Shown here: piece after piece, positions 27,288-35,501 of the stretch | Layout: the number at the start of each line of letters is the position of its first letter | Position numbering within the stretch: the first letter of the stretch is position 1 | From: UBA5109 sp963975155 | Lineage (GTDB): Bacteria; Pseudomonadota; Gammaproteobacteria; Pseudomonadales; Pseudohongiellaceae | Reading direction: 5' to 3' | DNA length: 64,000 nt | Assembly: GCA_963975155.1 (NCBI GenBank) | Contig: CAXBFG010000001.1 | Span: 248,001 to 312,000, forward strand | Made by a program: the position numbers and the translations under genes | Notes under the pieces: generated by a model | Databases searched by the model: none | The model's input: only the letters and a program-made list of their open reading frames with translations | Told to the model about the DNA's origin: nothing

Positions 27288-29023
27288 TATAAATCCGGCC
27301 CCATCGTTATGTGCACACGGACGCCGCCAACATCGTTTAAAGCGTGAGCAAGGTCAAAGCGAATCGGGCCGATAGGCGATAACCAGCGCAGCCCTACTCC
27401 TATACTGTGCTTCCAGTCGATATTATTAAAATCATTGAAGGCATTACCGCTGTCGTAAAAAGTGGCAAATCGCCAGTTTGGTCGAAAACTGAAATCAAAT
27501 TCGACTCCTCCGTTTAATAAATGTTTACCGCCGATGACGAGACCATTGATGTCGGTTGGCCCCAGGCTATTGTACTTATAGCCTCTCAGGCTTTGGTCGC
27601 CACCACTAAGGAAACGCAGTGAAACGGGTAATTCAATTTTCTCATCAATCCAGGTAAAACCGGAATCAAACTTAAGCAGTACACGACTGATACTGTTCAG
27701 GCTGCGGATATATTTGCCACTGATATTGGTTTGCATAAAGCTGGTGTCAGAAATAAGGCTGTCACTGGCACCGCTAAGTTCAGCAAAAATTTTCCAGCCT
27801 CGGCTCGGGTTTAATACATTGTCGGCAGAGGTCTTTGAAATATTGAAACCGAGTATGGTCAGGAAAGAAGTATCGGCCTGCAAATTGATTAAGTAATTGT
27901 CGCGTTGATAATTAACAAAAGTATTTCTCAGCCAGCCGGTATCAGATTCATTACGGTAAGCGGTTTCCAGCTCAAAACGCTCACTTTCAAAAGTATCATT
28001 GTCTTCATTGATGTAACCGGCACTGTACTGAATACTTTCTCGTAAAGGGTTTCTGTTTAGTGGCATGGTGTAATTCACATTGCTTTGCTGGCGAATCGGC
28101 GATATGGAAATATCGGCATTAAGTCGATGCCCTTTGCTGGTTTGATATCTGTTTTCATAACCAAGTCTAATCCGCGGACCTGTGTCTGTTGTAAAACCAA
28201 TGCCTGTTGAATATTCATGCCTGGGCCTTGCTTCAAGTTCTATCAACAAAGGGACGCTTAAGTTTGCAGTACGGGATAATTGCGGGCTGATAGATACCTG
28301 ACTGAAATATTGACTCCGGTCCAGATTGCTTCTCAAGTTAATCAATTCACTGTTTGAATAAGGGTCGCCTTCCTGAAGCTGGAACAGGTTAAGGACAAAG
28401 TCATTGGATAGAATACTTTCATTACTTAAGGAAATTTCACCTATGTAATAGCGTGGGCCCGGTGCAAAAAGCAGGTCAATGCCTGCGGTGTTGCTTAACA
28501 GATTTATATTAAGTTCTGAGCGAATAAAACGCGCCGCAAAAAATCCATTTTCTACAGCAAGTGCGCTGAGATTGCTTTTAAGGCTTTCATAGCTGCCGTG
28601 ATTCAATTGGCTGCCAGGTAGCAGTGAGGATGATGCAATCAGCTCATCAAATTCAGCAATAGATTCACCTTCAATAGCGATATTGCTGCTTGCTATGACA
28701 ACCGCTTCGCCTGGTTCTATGGTGATGAGTAAGGCCCAGCAGTTTTCAGTTTCGCTGAATTCAATATCAGTATCGCTTTGATAATAACCGAGGGCTTGAG
28801 CGGCTCTCTCAACATTGGATCGCACCTGCCCTTGCAAACGTAAGAGTCGTGCAATACCAACTGTGCATTCTTCGCCGCTAATCCGTAAATGGCTTTGAAT
28901 ATTATTGCGCAAGTTTTCATCAGCCCCGCTAATCGTAATCAGAGGGGCTTCCGCTGCATGAGATGTGGCTAGTGCCAGAAAAAAATGTGCTGACAGGCTA
29001 AAGTAGAAAAACCAGCGAATCAT
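27287..29023 (-). CDS. tamA: Autotransporter/outer-membrane assembly factor TamA
   Basis: 578 residues of the Omp85 family: signal peptide (residues 1-23, SHAAEA), three POTRA domains (to about residue 260), and a 16-strand barrel with the conserved lid motif seen as LRFLSGGDQSLRGYKYNSLGP and final IRFDLAHALNDVGG. It sits in the outer membrane and inserts or exports proteins together with TamB. First gene of the tamAB operon; the divergent or upstream region up to 29134 is short. Confidence 0.95.
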   Translation of the reverse strand: MIRWFFYFSLSAHFFLALATSHAAEAPLITISGADENLRNNIQSHLRISGEECTVGIARLLRLQGQVRSNVERAAQALGYYQSDTDIEFSETENCWALLITIEPGEAVVIASSNIAIEGESIAEFDELIASSSLLPGSQLNHGSYESLKSNLSALAVENGFFAARFIRSELNINLLSNTAGIDLLFAPGPRYYIGEISLSNESILSNDFVLNLFQLQEGDPYSNSELINLRSNLDRSQYFSQVSISPQLSRTANLSVPLLIELEARPRHEYSTGIGFTTDTGPRIRLGYENRYQTSKGHRLNADISISPIRQQSNVNYTMPLNRNPLRESIQYSAGYINEDNDTFESERFELETAYRNESDTGWLRNTFVNYQRDNYLINLQADTSFLTILGFNISKTSADNVLNPSRGWKIFAELSGASDSLISDTSFMQTNISGKYIRSLNSISRVLLKFDSGFTWIDEKIELPVSLRFLSGGDQSLRGYKYNSLGPTDINGLVIGGKHLLNGGVEFDFSFRPNWRFATFYDSGNAFNDFNNIDWKHSIGVGLRWLSPIGPIRFDLAHALNDVGGVRVHITMGPDL

Positions 29024-29134
29024 AAGATAATCATTAACCCCTTATGGGATTAAAAGTGGATTGCAATAAATTTGGCAAGACTCATTTACATCAAGGCAAT
29101 TTTACCCACAGTCTACCAGATTACGGGGAGTGAA

Positions 29135-30700
29135 TTAATTTCTTCTGCTTCGATTTTGGTTGTTTTCATTGCCGCCGCCGGGATTGCCATCTGAGTTTCC
29201 CGGGCCATCCGAGTCATCGTCACAGTCACGGCCAAAGGCGTTACCACGACCCTGACTGTTGCCAGGAGCTTCGCATTCCTGATCCGAGCTTTCATCTTCG
29301 TCTTCGTCTTCGTTTTCGCGATTATTTCTTCCGCCGCCATTATTATTATTACCCTGGCTTGCATTGGCATCATTATCGTCAAAATCGTCGCGCCCATTAG
29401 CGGAATTTACATTAGTGCTATTACCGTTATTATCGTTGTCACGGTCGCTTCTGTCATTTCTATCATTGTCACGGTCGTTTCTATCGTTTCTATCGTTTCT
29501 ATCGTTTCTATCGTTTCTATCGTTGTCACGGTCGTTGCTATCGTTTCTATCGTTGTCACGGTCGTTGCTATCGTTTCTGTCATTATCACGGCTACTTTCA
29601 TTATCCTGATCATCACCCCTTGCCCCGCTATTTTGGGTGTCGGAACCGGATGAATTAGCTGAAGTCGGATTGCTTGAAGCACCAGGAGAAACGCCGGGAG
29701 TATTTAGGGCGTTTGCATTTCCTGAAGAACCGGAACTGCCGGAATTAGATCCTCCCGTTGTTGAGCCTCCATTATTATTTCCGGAATTTCCGGCCAGACT
29801 GTTTCCTGAATTTTGTGAGGCGCTTGAATCAGATGTGCTGGCTGACCCTGAATTGTCAGCTAGCTGATTGCTGTTATCAGCGTTGCCGGTGGAACTGCCC
29901 TCGCCATCAGCGCCTGAATTGTTGTCGGCAGTATTGCTGGCCGTGCTGTCGGATGAGGAAGAACTGCCGCTCGTAGCAGCGCTACCGTTATCGCCTGTGT
30001 CGGCACCGTTAACTGAGTCACTGGCAGAAGCTGAACCGAAATCACTGTTATCAGCAAAGCTGCTTGAAGCGTTGTTAGTGCTGGCGACACTACTGCTGGA
30101 TTGAGAATCTGAATTGTTAACCGGGTTAGTCAAAGCGATATCCAGGGCGCCGTCTCCTTCATTCAGTTTGCAGCGAACACAGGTTTCCTGACAGCCCGAG
30201 GGCAAGACATTGAGGGGGAAAATATCCTCAACATCCTCACTGTTCCAGAGGCCACAGTAAAAGGCGAGATTATTATTTGCCGCTTCCTTGAAGCCGATAT
30301 GCAGACGACAATCTTCAATACAGTTGGGCATCAGGTTGTCGTTCAGTTGCAGACCAAACCAGCCTAAACCGGCATCTTCATTCTGGTAATACCAGAATTC
30401 CGTGATGACATCCGAGCTGGTACTTACAGAATTGGGCGATTCAGTAACTTGTGAAGCTCCTGCCTCAGTGCCTGTTCTGGCTGACATGATGGAATCGGGA
30501 AAGCTTTGGGATACATAATAATCGCTAAGCACATTGGTTCTGACAGCATCAAATATAACAACAGCTTCAACCAGTTTGGCTTTGGTAACGTAATTGCTGT
30601 AGGTCTGTACAGCAACAGTTGCGAGGATTCCCGTCACAGCGAGAATAACCAGCACTTCCAGTAAGGTAAAACCTTTGTTGTATATTCGTGTAAATGTCAT
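29135..30700 (-). CDS. Type IV pilin-like protein with long disordered repeat tail
   Basis: 521 residues from the ATG at 30700, which gives a 10-residue prepilin leader; the frame runs upstream to 30802, but those residues do not look pilin-like. The leader ends NKG, followed by FTLLEVLVILAVTGILA with Glu at mature position 5, so prepilin peptidase should cleave after Gly10. A globular head (to about residue 195) has six cysteines, including CIEDC and CQETCVRC. The remaining 325 residues are low complexity: first Ser/Asn/Gly-rich, then an Asp-Asn-Arg repeat (RDNDRNDSND type) and an acidic end with two more Cys. I know of no described pilin of this design. Neighbours do not include other pilus genes. 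Confidence 0.8.
   Translation of the reverse strand: MTFTRIYNKGFTLLEVLVILAVTGILATVAVQTYSNYVTKAKLVEAVVIFDAVRTNVLSDYYVSQSFPDSIMSARTGTEAGASQVTESPNSVSTSSDVITEFWYYQNEDAGLGWFGLQLNDNLMPNCIEDCRLHIGFKEAANNNLAFYCGLWNSEDVEDIFPLNVLPSGCQETCVRCKLNEGDGALDIALTNPVNNSDSQSSSSVASTNNASSSFADNSDFGSASASDSVNGADTGDNGSAATSGSSSSSDSTASNTADNNSGADGEGSSTGNADNSNQLADNSGSASTSDSSASQNSGNSLAGNSGNNNGGSTTGGSNSGSSGSSGNANALNTPGVSPGASSNPTSANSSGSDTQNSGARGDDQDNESSRDNDRNDSNDRDNDRNDSNDRDNDRNDRNDRNDRNDRNDRDNDRNDRSDRDNDNNGNSTNVNSANGRDDFDDNDANASQGNNNNGGGRNNRENEDEDEDESSDQECEAPGNSQGRGNAFGRDCDDDSDGPGNSDGNPGGGNENNQNRSRRN
29431..29590. repeat. Coding tandem repeats, 9-bp and 30-bp units
   Basis: On the plus strand CGTTTCTAT occurs five times in tandem (29476-29520), coding Asn-Asp-Arg on the minus strand. 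Two copies of a 30-base unit, identical but for one base, follow at 29521-29550 and 29551-29580. The repeat lies in frame inside the pilin-like gene, so length changes would keep the frame. Confidence 0.92.
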
Positions 30701-30839
30701 GATTGCAGACCTAACTTCCTTATATAGAAAAGCTGAATTTTCCATTGTTAGAGCATTAAAGTCTGCACAAACTTCCCGGGAGATGTAGAAAGTGTGAACC
30801 AAGTTTATAAGGCATTGATTTTGTGTAAAAAAATTTTAC

Positions 30840-30880
30840 AGGGTGAAAACAGAAAAGGCCAGCTGATGCTGACCTTTTCC
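30840..30880 (-). terminator. Rho-independent terminator of the MBL lipoprotein gene
   Basis: On the minus strand GAAAAGGTCAGC pairs with GCTGGCCTTTTC (12 bp, one mismatch, loop ATCA) followed by a T-rich TGTTTT. It lies 42 bases after the stop of the gene at 30922-32415. Confidence 0.75.
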
Positions 30881-30921
30881 TAACTGCAGAGATAAAACTC
30901 TGTTTTAAGTTTAAGTGATAT

Positions 30922-32415
30922 TTATTCAGGCAAAGCCATTAAAACGTCTTCCGAACTTTGTCTGTAACTAGGCGCATGTACACCAATCATCCAGTCGAAA
31001 GTCAGACCATTTTCGCTGATATAGGTAGCGAATTCCTGTCCTAACGGGGTCTGCCCTGACAGTGGCAAGGTATTACCATTGCCGTCATCACGTATGGTGA
31101 AGTCGGCCTGAAAAGCCAGACTATGTTGCGGCAGATATGCAAACAACATGGAGTCAGTGTGCAGAAAGGGTATGTGATGCAGTTCGAGTCGATTCATCGA
31201 ATCTTCAAAAACTGTCACTTCCCCAGCCGGTGCCACAATAAACTCCGGATTCAGGGTTTCCTCGCCCAGCAGAGTACGAGGCGTACTTAGGGCCATACGC
31301 AGGAAATCCACGCTGTTTTCACTGACAATCAACGGAATGCCGGCTCTGACAAAGGGGATTAAACCACCAGTATGGTCTGAATGAGGATGTGAATTGATTA
31401 AGGCACGAATAGGCTTGTCGGATATGGAAGCCACAGCCTCCAGGATAACTTCCCCCCGGGCTTCGTTTTGACCGCTTTCAAACACAATCAGATCGTTTTC
31501 AAATTCGACAACCAGTGAGGTATATCCACCAGTGATCTGCCAGACGCCTGGTGCAACTTCCTCAACCAGGTCTGCAGGAGCCGGAGGTGGTCCACCGCGA
31601 CCGCCACCACCTAAGCCACCACGTCCACCACCAGCAGGGGCTGTCAGTCGGGCTGTGAGATTACCTGGGTTAGCCTCGGCATCTATGACACCCACGCCGA
31701 AAATTGCGCCGCCACCCTGCCAGATTTCCATCGTGGCCGGGACCATGACGCCATCCATTTCCTGATAATCACGATAAACAGCAGAAACATGCATATCACC
31801 CATAAAGGCGTCTTCAACCCAGGTTTCGGTTTTTTCGATCAGATTGTCATCATTAATATAGGCATTCACTGTATAGCGTAGTCCGGATGGTGAAGTCTGA
31901 TCGGCTGGTGACATCCAGCTAAGTACTGTATCGCCGTCCATTCTTGAAACAGTCACGCCATTTTCTTCAGCGCCCTTCAGGAAACCCCAGGGCGTCAGCC
32001 AGATATGTAACTGATTACTCCAGCCAGTATCGGCGGCAGTAATATTCTGTGTGTAGGTGCCATGAGTGGGGGGATCATAAAACAGATTGGAAGCGAAGGT
32101 TCTGCCTGTAGCCAGGGAAGCTGGCGCGTTCAGATCGATAGTCCGTGTGTAATCCATGATTTCGTTAAGATCAATCCAGGGCGGACTGGCAACCCGGGTT
32201 TGCCGGAATGAGTTCCTTATTGTCCAGGCGCGACCGGAAATAGTAATGGATGAAAGGTTGTCAGTGCCTGTGGCCGCTTGTACAGATGCCAGGACTTCAT
32301 TGGCACTTGGTGGTGCTGCAGGAGCAGGCATAGGGGCGCTACTGGCCATCTCGTCTTCTCCCGCACAGGCAACCAGGGCCAGTGCCGAAAATAAAATTAG
32401 AAAAGCGTTACGCAT
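30922..32415 (-). CDS. Metallo-beta-lactamase-fold lipoprotein, two-domain
   Basis: 497 residues from the ATG at 32415, chosen because GGAGGT stands seven bases upstream. A lipoprotein signal ends LVAC (Cys17). Residues about 35-255 form an N-terminal domain of unknown type, a glycine-rich linker follows (261-276), and then an MBL domain with HPHSDH at 343-348, a later LHTDSM histidine, QADFT aspartate and IGVHAP. All metal ligands thus seem present. Substrate unknown; the fold includes lactonases, thioesterases and phosphodiesterases. It shares this layout with the gene at 36948. Alone on its transcript. Confidence 0.85.
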   Translation of the reverse strand: MRNAFLILFSALALVACAGEDEMASSAPMPAPAAPPSANEVLASVQAATGTDNLSSITISGRAWTIRNSFRQTRVASPPWIDLNEIMDYTRTIDLNAPASLATGRTFASNLFYDPPTHGTYTQNITAADTGWSNQLHIWLTPWGFLKGAEENGVTVSRMDGDTVLSWMSPADQTSPSGLRYTVNAYINDDNLIEKTETWVEDAFMGDMHVSAVYRDYQEMDGVMVPATMEIWQGGGAIFGVGVIDAEANPGNLTARLTAPAGGGRGGLGGGGRGGPPPAPADLVEEVAPGVWQITGGYTSLVVEFENDLIVFESGQNEARGEVILEAVASISDKPIRALINSHPHSDHTGGLIPFVRAGIPLIVSENSVDFLRMALSTPRTLLGEETLNPEFIVAPAGEVTVFEDSMNRLELHHIPFLHTDSMLFAYLPQHSLAFQADFTIRDDGNGNTLPLSGQTPLGQEFATYISENGLTFDWMIGVHAPSYRQSSEDVLMALPE

Positions 32416-32620
32416 AGTTGATACCTCCATCGATATCTTTATCATTGTCGTGGGAATAAGGCTGATCCTAAGCAAATACAACAGCCGAATGAGCCTGAGT
32501 ATAGGGTTCTGTATACTAAATTCAAGCATTACCGTGGTGCTCTGGAAGCAGAAAGTCTATAAAGGCCTGAACAGTCATTGAGCGGGTCTCCAGCTTTCTG
32601 CCCCCGAGACTTGAGTTAAG

Positions 32621-33376
32621 CTATTGCAGCTTCGGTATGCGAATGACTATTTCTTCATCATTGCGTTCAACGGTCATGGCCACCTCATCGATATCTTCAC
32701 TCAAATACATGGATTGAGAGAAACGGCTTTCCTGCATACTGCGGCTGTTAAAGCCTGCCACGCCGGTCTGCTCCTGCTGAGTTTTTACTGAACCTGAAAT
32801 GATCAGCGTTTTATTACTGAGTTCAGTTTCCAGTTCCACATTCTGCCCTTCCGGGATTTTTATTGTCACCAGATAGGACTGACTATCTTCAGTCATCGAA
32901 ATGCTTGGACCCGTAGACATAAATCCAAATCCAAAATCGTTCTGGTTAAAAAATGGAAAACCGCGAGTCATGGAATTCATTAATTCATCCATACGGTTTT
33001 GCATCTCGGCAAAGCTGCTGCCCGGCGCAAAAAAGCCAGGCCAGTCTCCCGCCCAGGGATTATCCAAAGGGTCGCCAGATCCATACACAGGGTTCGTGCC
33101 TGTTTGATTGCTTTGCGAACTTGCAGCCCCTCCCTGTTGCGATTGAACAGGAGCTGCTGGTGCGTCAGATGATCCAGACAATAAGCTTGTCCTGCCTGCC
33201 CCTGATGCGGAAGATAGAGCCGGGTTTGACGGTACGCTGACGGTATCAGCTGCATTATTTTGCAGCGTATCAAGCTCACGAGATAGCTGCCAGGTGAAAA
33301 TGGCGAGTATTATCAGTGCGCTGATGAGTATGGCGAATATGATTCCACTTACTGTTTTAAATTGAACAGTCTCCAT
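32621..33376 (-). CDS. Membrane-anchored small heat-shock-like (Hsp20) protein
   Basis: 251 residues. One N-terminal membrane segment (residues about 10-30, no cleavage site) is followed by a Ser/Gly/Gln-rich linker to about residue 105, a helix with MQNRMDELMNSM, and a C-terminal alpha-crystallin domain from about 158 (MTEDSQSYLVTIKIPEG, NKTLIISGSVK, ending VERNDEEIVIRIPKL). Hsp20 proteins are normally soluble holdases; the anchor suggests the chaperone domain faces the periplasm. The terminal IRIPKL resembles an IxI motif but sits at the last strand. Confidence 0.83.
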   Translation of the reverse strand: METVQFKTVSGIIFAILISALIILAIFTWQLSRELDTLQNNAADTVSVPSNPALSSASGAGRTSLLSGSSDAPAAPVQSQQGGAASSQSNQTGTNPVYGSGDPLDNPWAGDWPGFFAPGSSFAEMQNRMDELMNSMTRGFPFFNQNDFGFGFMSTGPSISMTEDSQSYLVTIKIPEGQNVELETELSNKTLIISGSVKTQQEQTGVAGFNSRSMQESRFSQSMYLSEDIDEVAMTVERNDEEIVIRIPKLQ

Positions 33377-33537
33377 AATAATTACCTCATTTTTCAGGTT
33401 CTAAAAGATGTAAACACATGAAAACTTCTTGATAAAAAAGTTAAGGCCTGTATAAAATTTTTCAAGAGTATTCTGGAAAATTATTTTTGATATACCAGAT
33501 GCTTTATTAATTATTTTGCCAAATATGGGAGCCAATT

Positions 33538-34095
33538 ATGTTTGTAAGATATTTAATATTAATGAGTGCAATGCTTTTTTATCATCCTCTTAATGCAGTC
33601 GAAGTTATTGAACATTTACAGGGTAATACCCCGGAAAGCACGAATGCAGACAATGCCGGAATTGAAGTCAGAATGCTTCGTTGGGCTGAAGCTGCAGAGC
33701 ATGAGCAGGTTCTGACAGCCTATAATGATTACCTTGAATCGCAGAATGCCCGGGATTTTTTAGAAGCGCTTCGGGAGTTAAGCATCAAGGGCTATCTCTT
33801 GACCAGTGAGTCTACGGGATACATTATTTATCATGCTTGGCGACAGGAATCTCAAAATGGTGAACAGCAAGTCTTGTTAGTGACGCCGGGGCTAAAGACT
33901 AAAAATCCGCTGATGTGGAAGCAAGTTAATCAGAGCAATAGTGACTTTACTGTAGTGGAACTCCATAGAAATAATGACGGATGGCAACTTAAAACTTCGC
34001 TGGACACCGAGATTGGTGTTGATGATGAAAACAGACTAAGGCTGACGAATTACGATGCCGGCAAAGTGTTTGTCGAGCTACGGGATGCGATGTAG
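33538..34095 (+). CDS. Exported protein of unknown function
   Basis: 185 residues with a signal peptide (about 1-20, ending LNAVE). The mature part contains IEVRMLRWAEAAEHEQVL, a helical middle and two beta-rich segments ending in NYDAGKVFVELRDAM. I do not recognise the family. GGGAGCCAATT before the ATG gives a usable ribosome-binding site. It is divergent from the Hsp20-like gene (161-base shared upstream region) and ends at the strong terminator at 34110. Confidence 0.7.
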   Translation: MFVRYLILMSAMLFYHPLNAVEVIEHLQGNTPESTNADNAGIEVRMLRWAEAAEHEQVLTAYNDYLESQNARDFLEALRELSIKGYLLTSESTGYIIYHAWRQESQNGEQQVLLVTPGLKTKNPLMWKQVNQSNSDFTVVELHRNNDGWQLKTSLDTEIGVDDENRLRLTNYDAGKVFVELRDAM

Positions 34096-34109
34096 TTTTA
34101 GCGAAATAT

Positions 34110-34149
34110 GGATTAAAAAACCCCGAATTTATTCGGGGTTTTTTAATCC
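34110..34149. terminator. Bidirectional Rho-independent terminator
   Basis: A perfect 19-bp stem (GGATTAAAAAACCCCGAAT and complement) with a 2-base loop. It has an A-tract on one side and a T-tract on the other, so it can end the plus-strand gene at 33538 and the minus-strand gene at 34194. Confidence 0.95.
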
Positions 34150-34193
34150 GATCAGAGGCTCAAAGCATGAGCCCTAAGCACCAGGATATGTTA

Positions 34194-34820
34194 TCAGTAG
34201 GCAAGTGTGAATTGAGCTCGGGCGTGGGCTGCTGTTTCCAGCTCATTTACCAGTGCGTCTGAATAATCTTCGGCACTGATTGCACTTTCTCCCTTGTCGT
34301 CAAACATTAAAGATGTCGTTCCCAGTCGGTAAGCACCTTTTTTCTCGCCCGGGGCGATCATGGCCGGGGGACAAAGTACGGTCCAGTTCAGATCACTTTT
34401 AAGCAGCTGGTCACGGACCGCGCGCATACCCAAAGCTTCTGCACGATATTCATCGGGCAGTGTTTCGGCGACAGGAGATCCATCAGGTAACAACAGGCTG
34501 CCTGCACCACCGACATAAACCAGTCGCTTCCCGGTTTGTTTAGCGGCGGCCATAGCCGCTGTTCCTACGGCATTTGCCTCGGCAACCGGGTCGCCACCAT
34601 TGCGAGGGCTGACAGCCATAACGATAGCGTCTACACTTTGCGCAGCCTGAGCTATAGATGCTGCATCCGTGGCGTCGATTTGTACCGCGCTGACATTAGG
34701 ACCTGTAGCAATTTTTTCCGGATGACGTGCCCCTGCAATAACCTGATGTCCACGTTGAGCCGCTTCTGCAACTATGCGTGAGCCGATCATTCCGGAACCA
34801 CCGACGACGAGTATTTTCAT
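34194..34820 (-). CDS. NAD(P)-binding oxidoreductase (atypical SDR, NmrA-like)
   Basis: 208 residues with a Rossmann fold: MKILVVGGSGMIGSRIVAEA gives the GxxGxxG motif, then DATDAASIAQAAQSVDAIV and the strand RLVYVGGAGSLL. This is the NAD(P)H-binding 'atypical SDR' type; a YxxxK catalytic pair is not evident, so it may be a reductase with an unusual mechanism or a redox sensor. It is divergent from an HxlR regulator, a very common pairing in which the regulator controls the oxidoreductase. Confidence 0.87.
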   Translation of the reverse strand: MKILVVGGSGMIGSRIVAEAAQRGHQVIAGARHPEKIATGPNVSAVQIDATDAASIAQAAQSVDAIVMAVSPRNGGDPVAEANAVGTAAMAAAKQTGKRLVYVGGAGSLLLPDGSPVAETLPDEYRAEALGMRAVRDQLLKSDLNWTVLCPPAMIAPGEKKGAYRLGTTSLMFDDKGESAISAEDYSDALVNELETAAHARAQFTLAY

Positions 34821-34924
34821 AACTATTTCCTTTAATTTATTAAAACCAAGATTCGGGTTAATCCCGATACCAGCTATTTTAGCTGTTGCTTATATTAAAA
34901 CAAGAACCTACAATTATGTCGGCT

Positions 34925-34942
34925 AGGTACATTTATGTATCT
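34925..34942. promoter_or_regulatory. Candidate HxlR operator
   Basis: Imperfect palindrome AGGTACAT-TT-ATGTATCT (7 of 8 pairs) in the 166-base divergent region between the oxidoreductase and the HxlR gene, 45 bases before the latter's ATG. Position and symmetry suit a dimeric winged-helix regulator; binding is inferred. Confidence 0.5.
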
Positions 34943-34986
34943 AATGGTAGATTTAGACGATTTACAGCAAGATATGTGGAGTCACT

Positions 34987-35361
34987 ATGGCAAAGGCAAT
35001 GGCAAAAATCAGCTCGGTTACACCAGAACAGGACAGGGAAGCTCCTTTCAGCTCCTGTCCGGTCGACAATGCCCTGAAATTGATCAGCGGCAAATGGAAG
35101 CCGAGGATTCTGTATCGCCTGAGTCTTGGAACACAACGATTTGGGGAATTACAACGTTCTATTCCCGAAGTCACGCAGCGTATGCTGACCCTGCAATTGC
35201 GAGAACTTGAACGTGATGGTTTGATAAAGCGCAAGGTGTACGCGGAAGTACCGCCGAAAGTCGAGTACAGCCTGACCAAAGCCGCCAGAAATATGGGGCC
35301 TATACTGCTATCTTTTGGAAATTGGTTCGATACTCATGCCAGTGAATTGCTGAATAACTGA
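34987..35361 (+). CDS. HxlR-family transcriptional regulator
   Basis: 124 residues with the HxlR winged helix: CPVDNALKLISGKWKPRILY, then GELQRSIPEVTQRMLTLQL and LIKRKVYAEVPPKVEYSLT. The Cys in the N-terminal SSCPVD is the position used as a redox or electrophile sensor in characterised members (for example YodB and HypR), so quinone or oxidant sensing is plausible. It probably represses the divergent oxidoreductase. GTGGAG lies five bases before the ATG. Confidence 0.92.
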   Translation: MAKAMAKISSVTPEQDREAPFSSCPVDNALKLISGKWKPRILYRLSLGTQRFGELQRSIPEVTQRMLTLQLRELERDGLIKRKVYAEVPPKVEYSLTKAARNMGPILLSFGNWFDTHASELLNN

Positions 35362-35501
35362 AACAGTCTACCAGGCTATATTCACTCGTTTATTTCTAAA
35401 TAGCCTCTTGCAGACTACGTCATTGCGACACTGGAACAGCTATTTGAACAGAAGTGCCAGGGCAGAATTCAGTAGTTCTGCCGCTGGCGAAATCCAAGCC
35501 T

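Noticed and set aside
29364..29609. Plus-strand frame coding a Leu/Ser repeat (SLSRSLLSFLS type)
   Set aside because: It is the antisense of the Asp-Asn-Arg repeat tail of the pilin-like gene and owes its length to the repeat.
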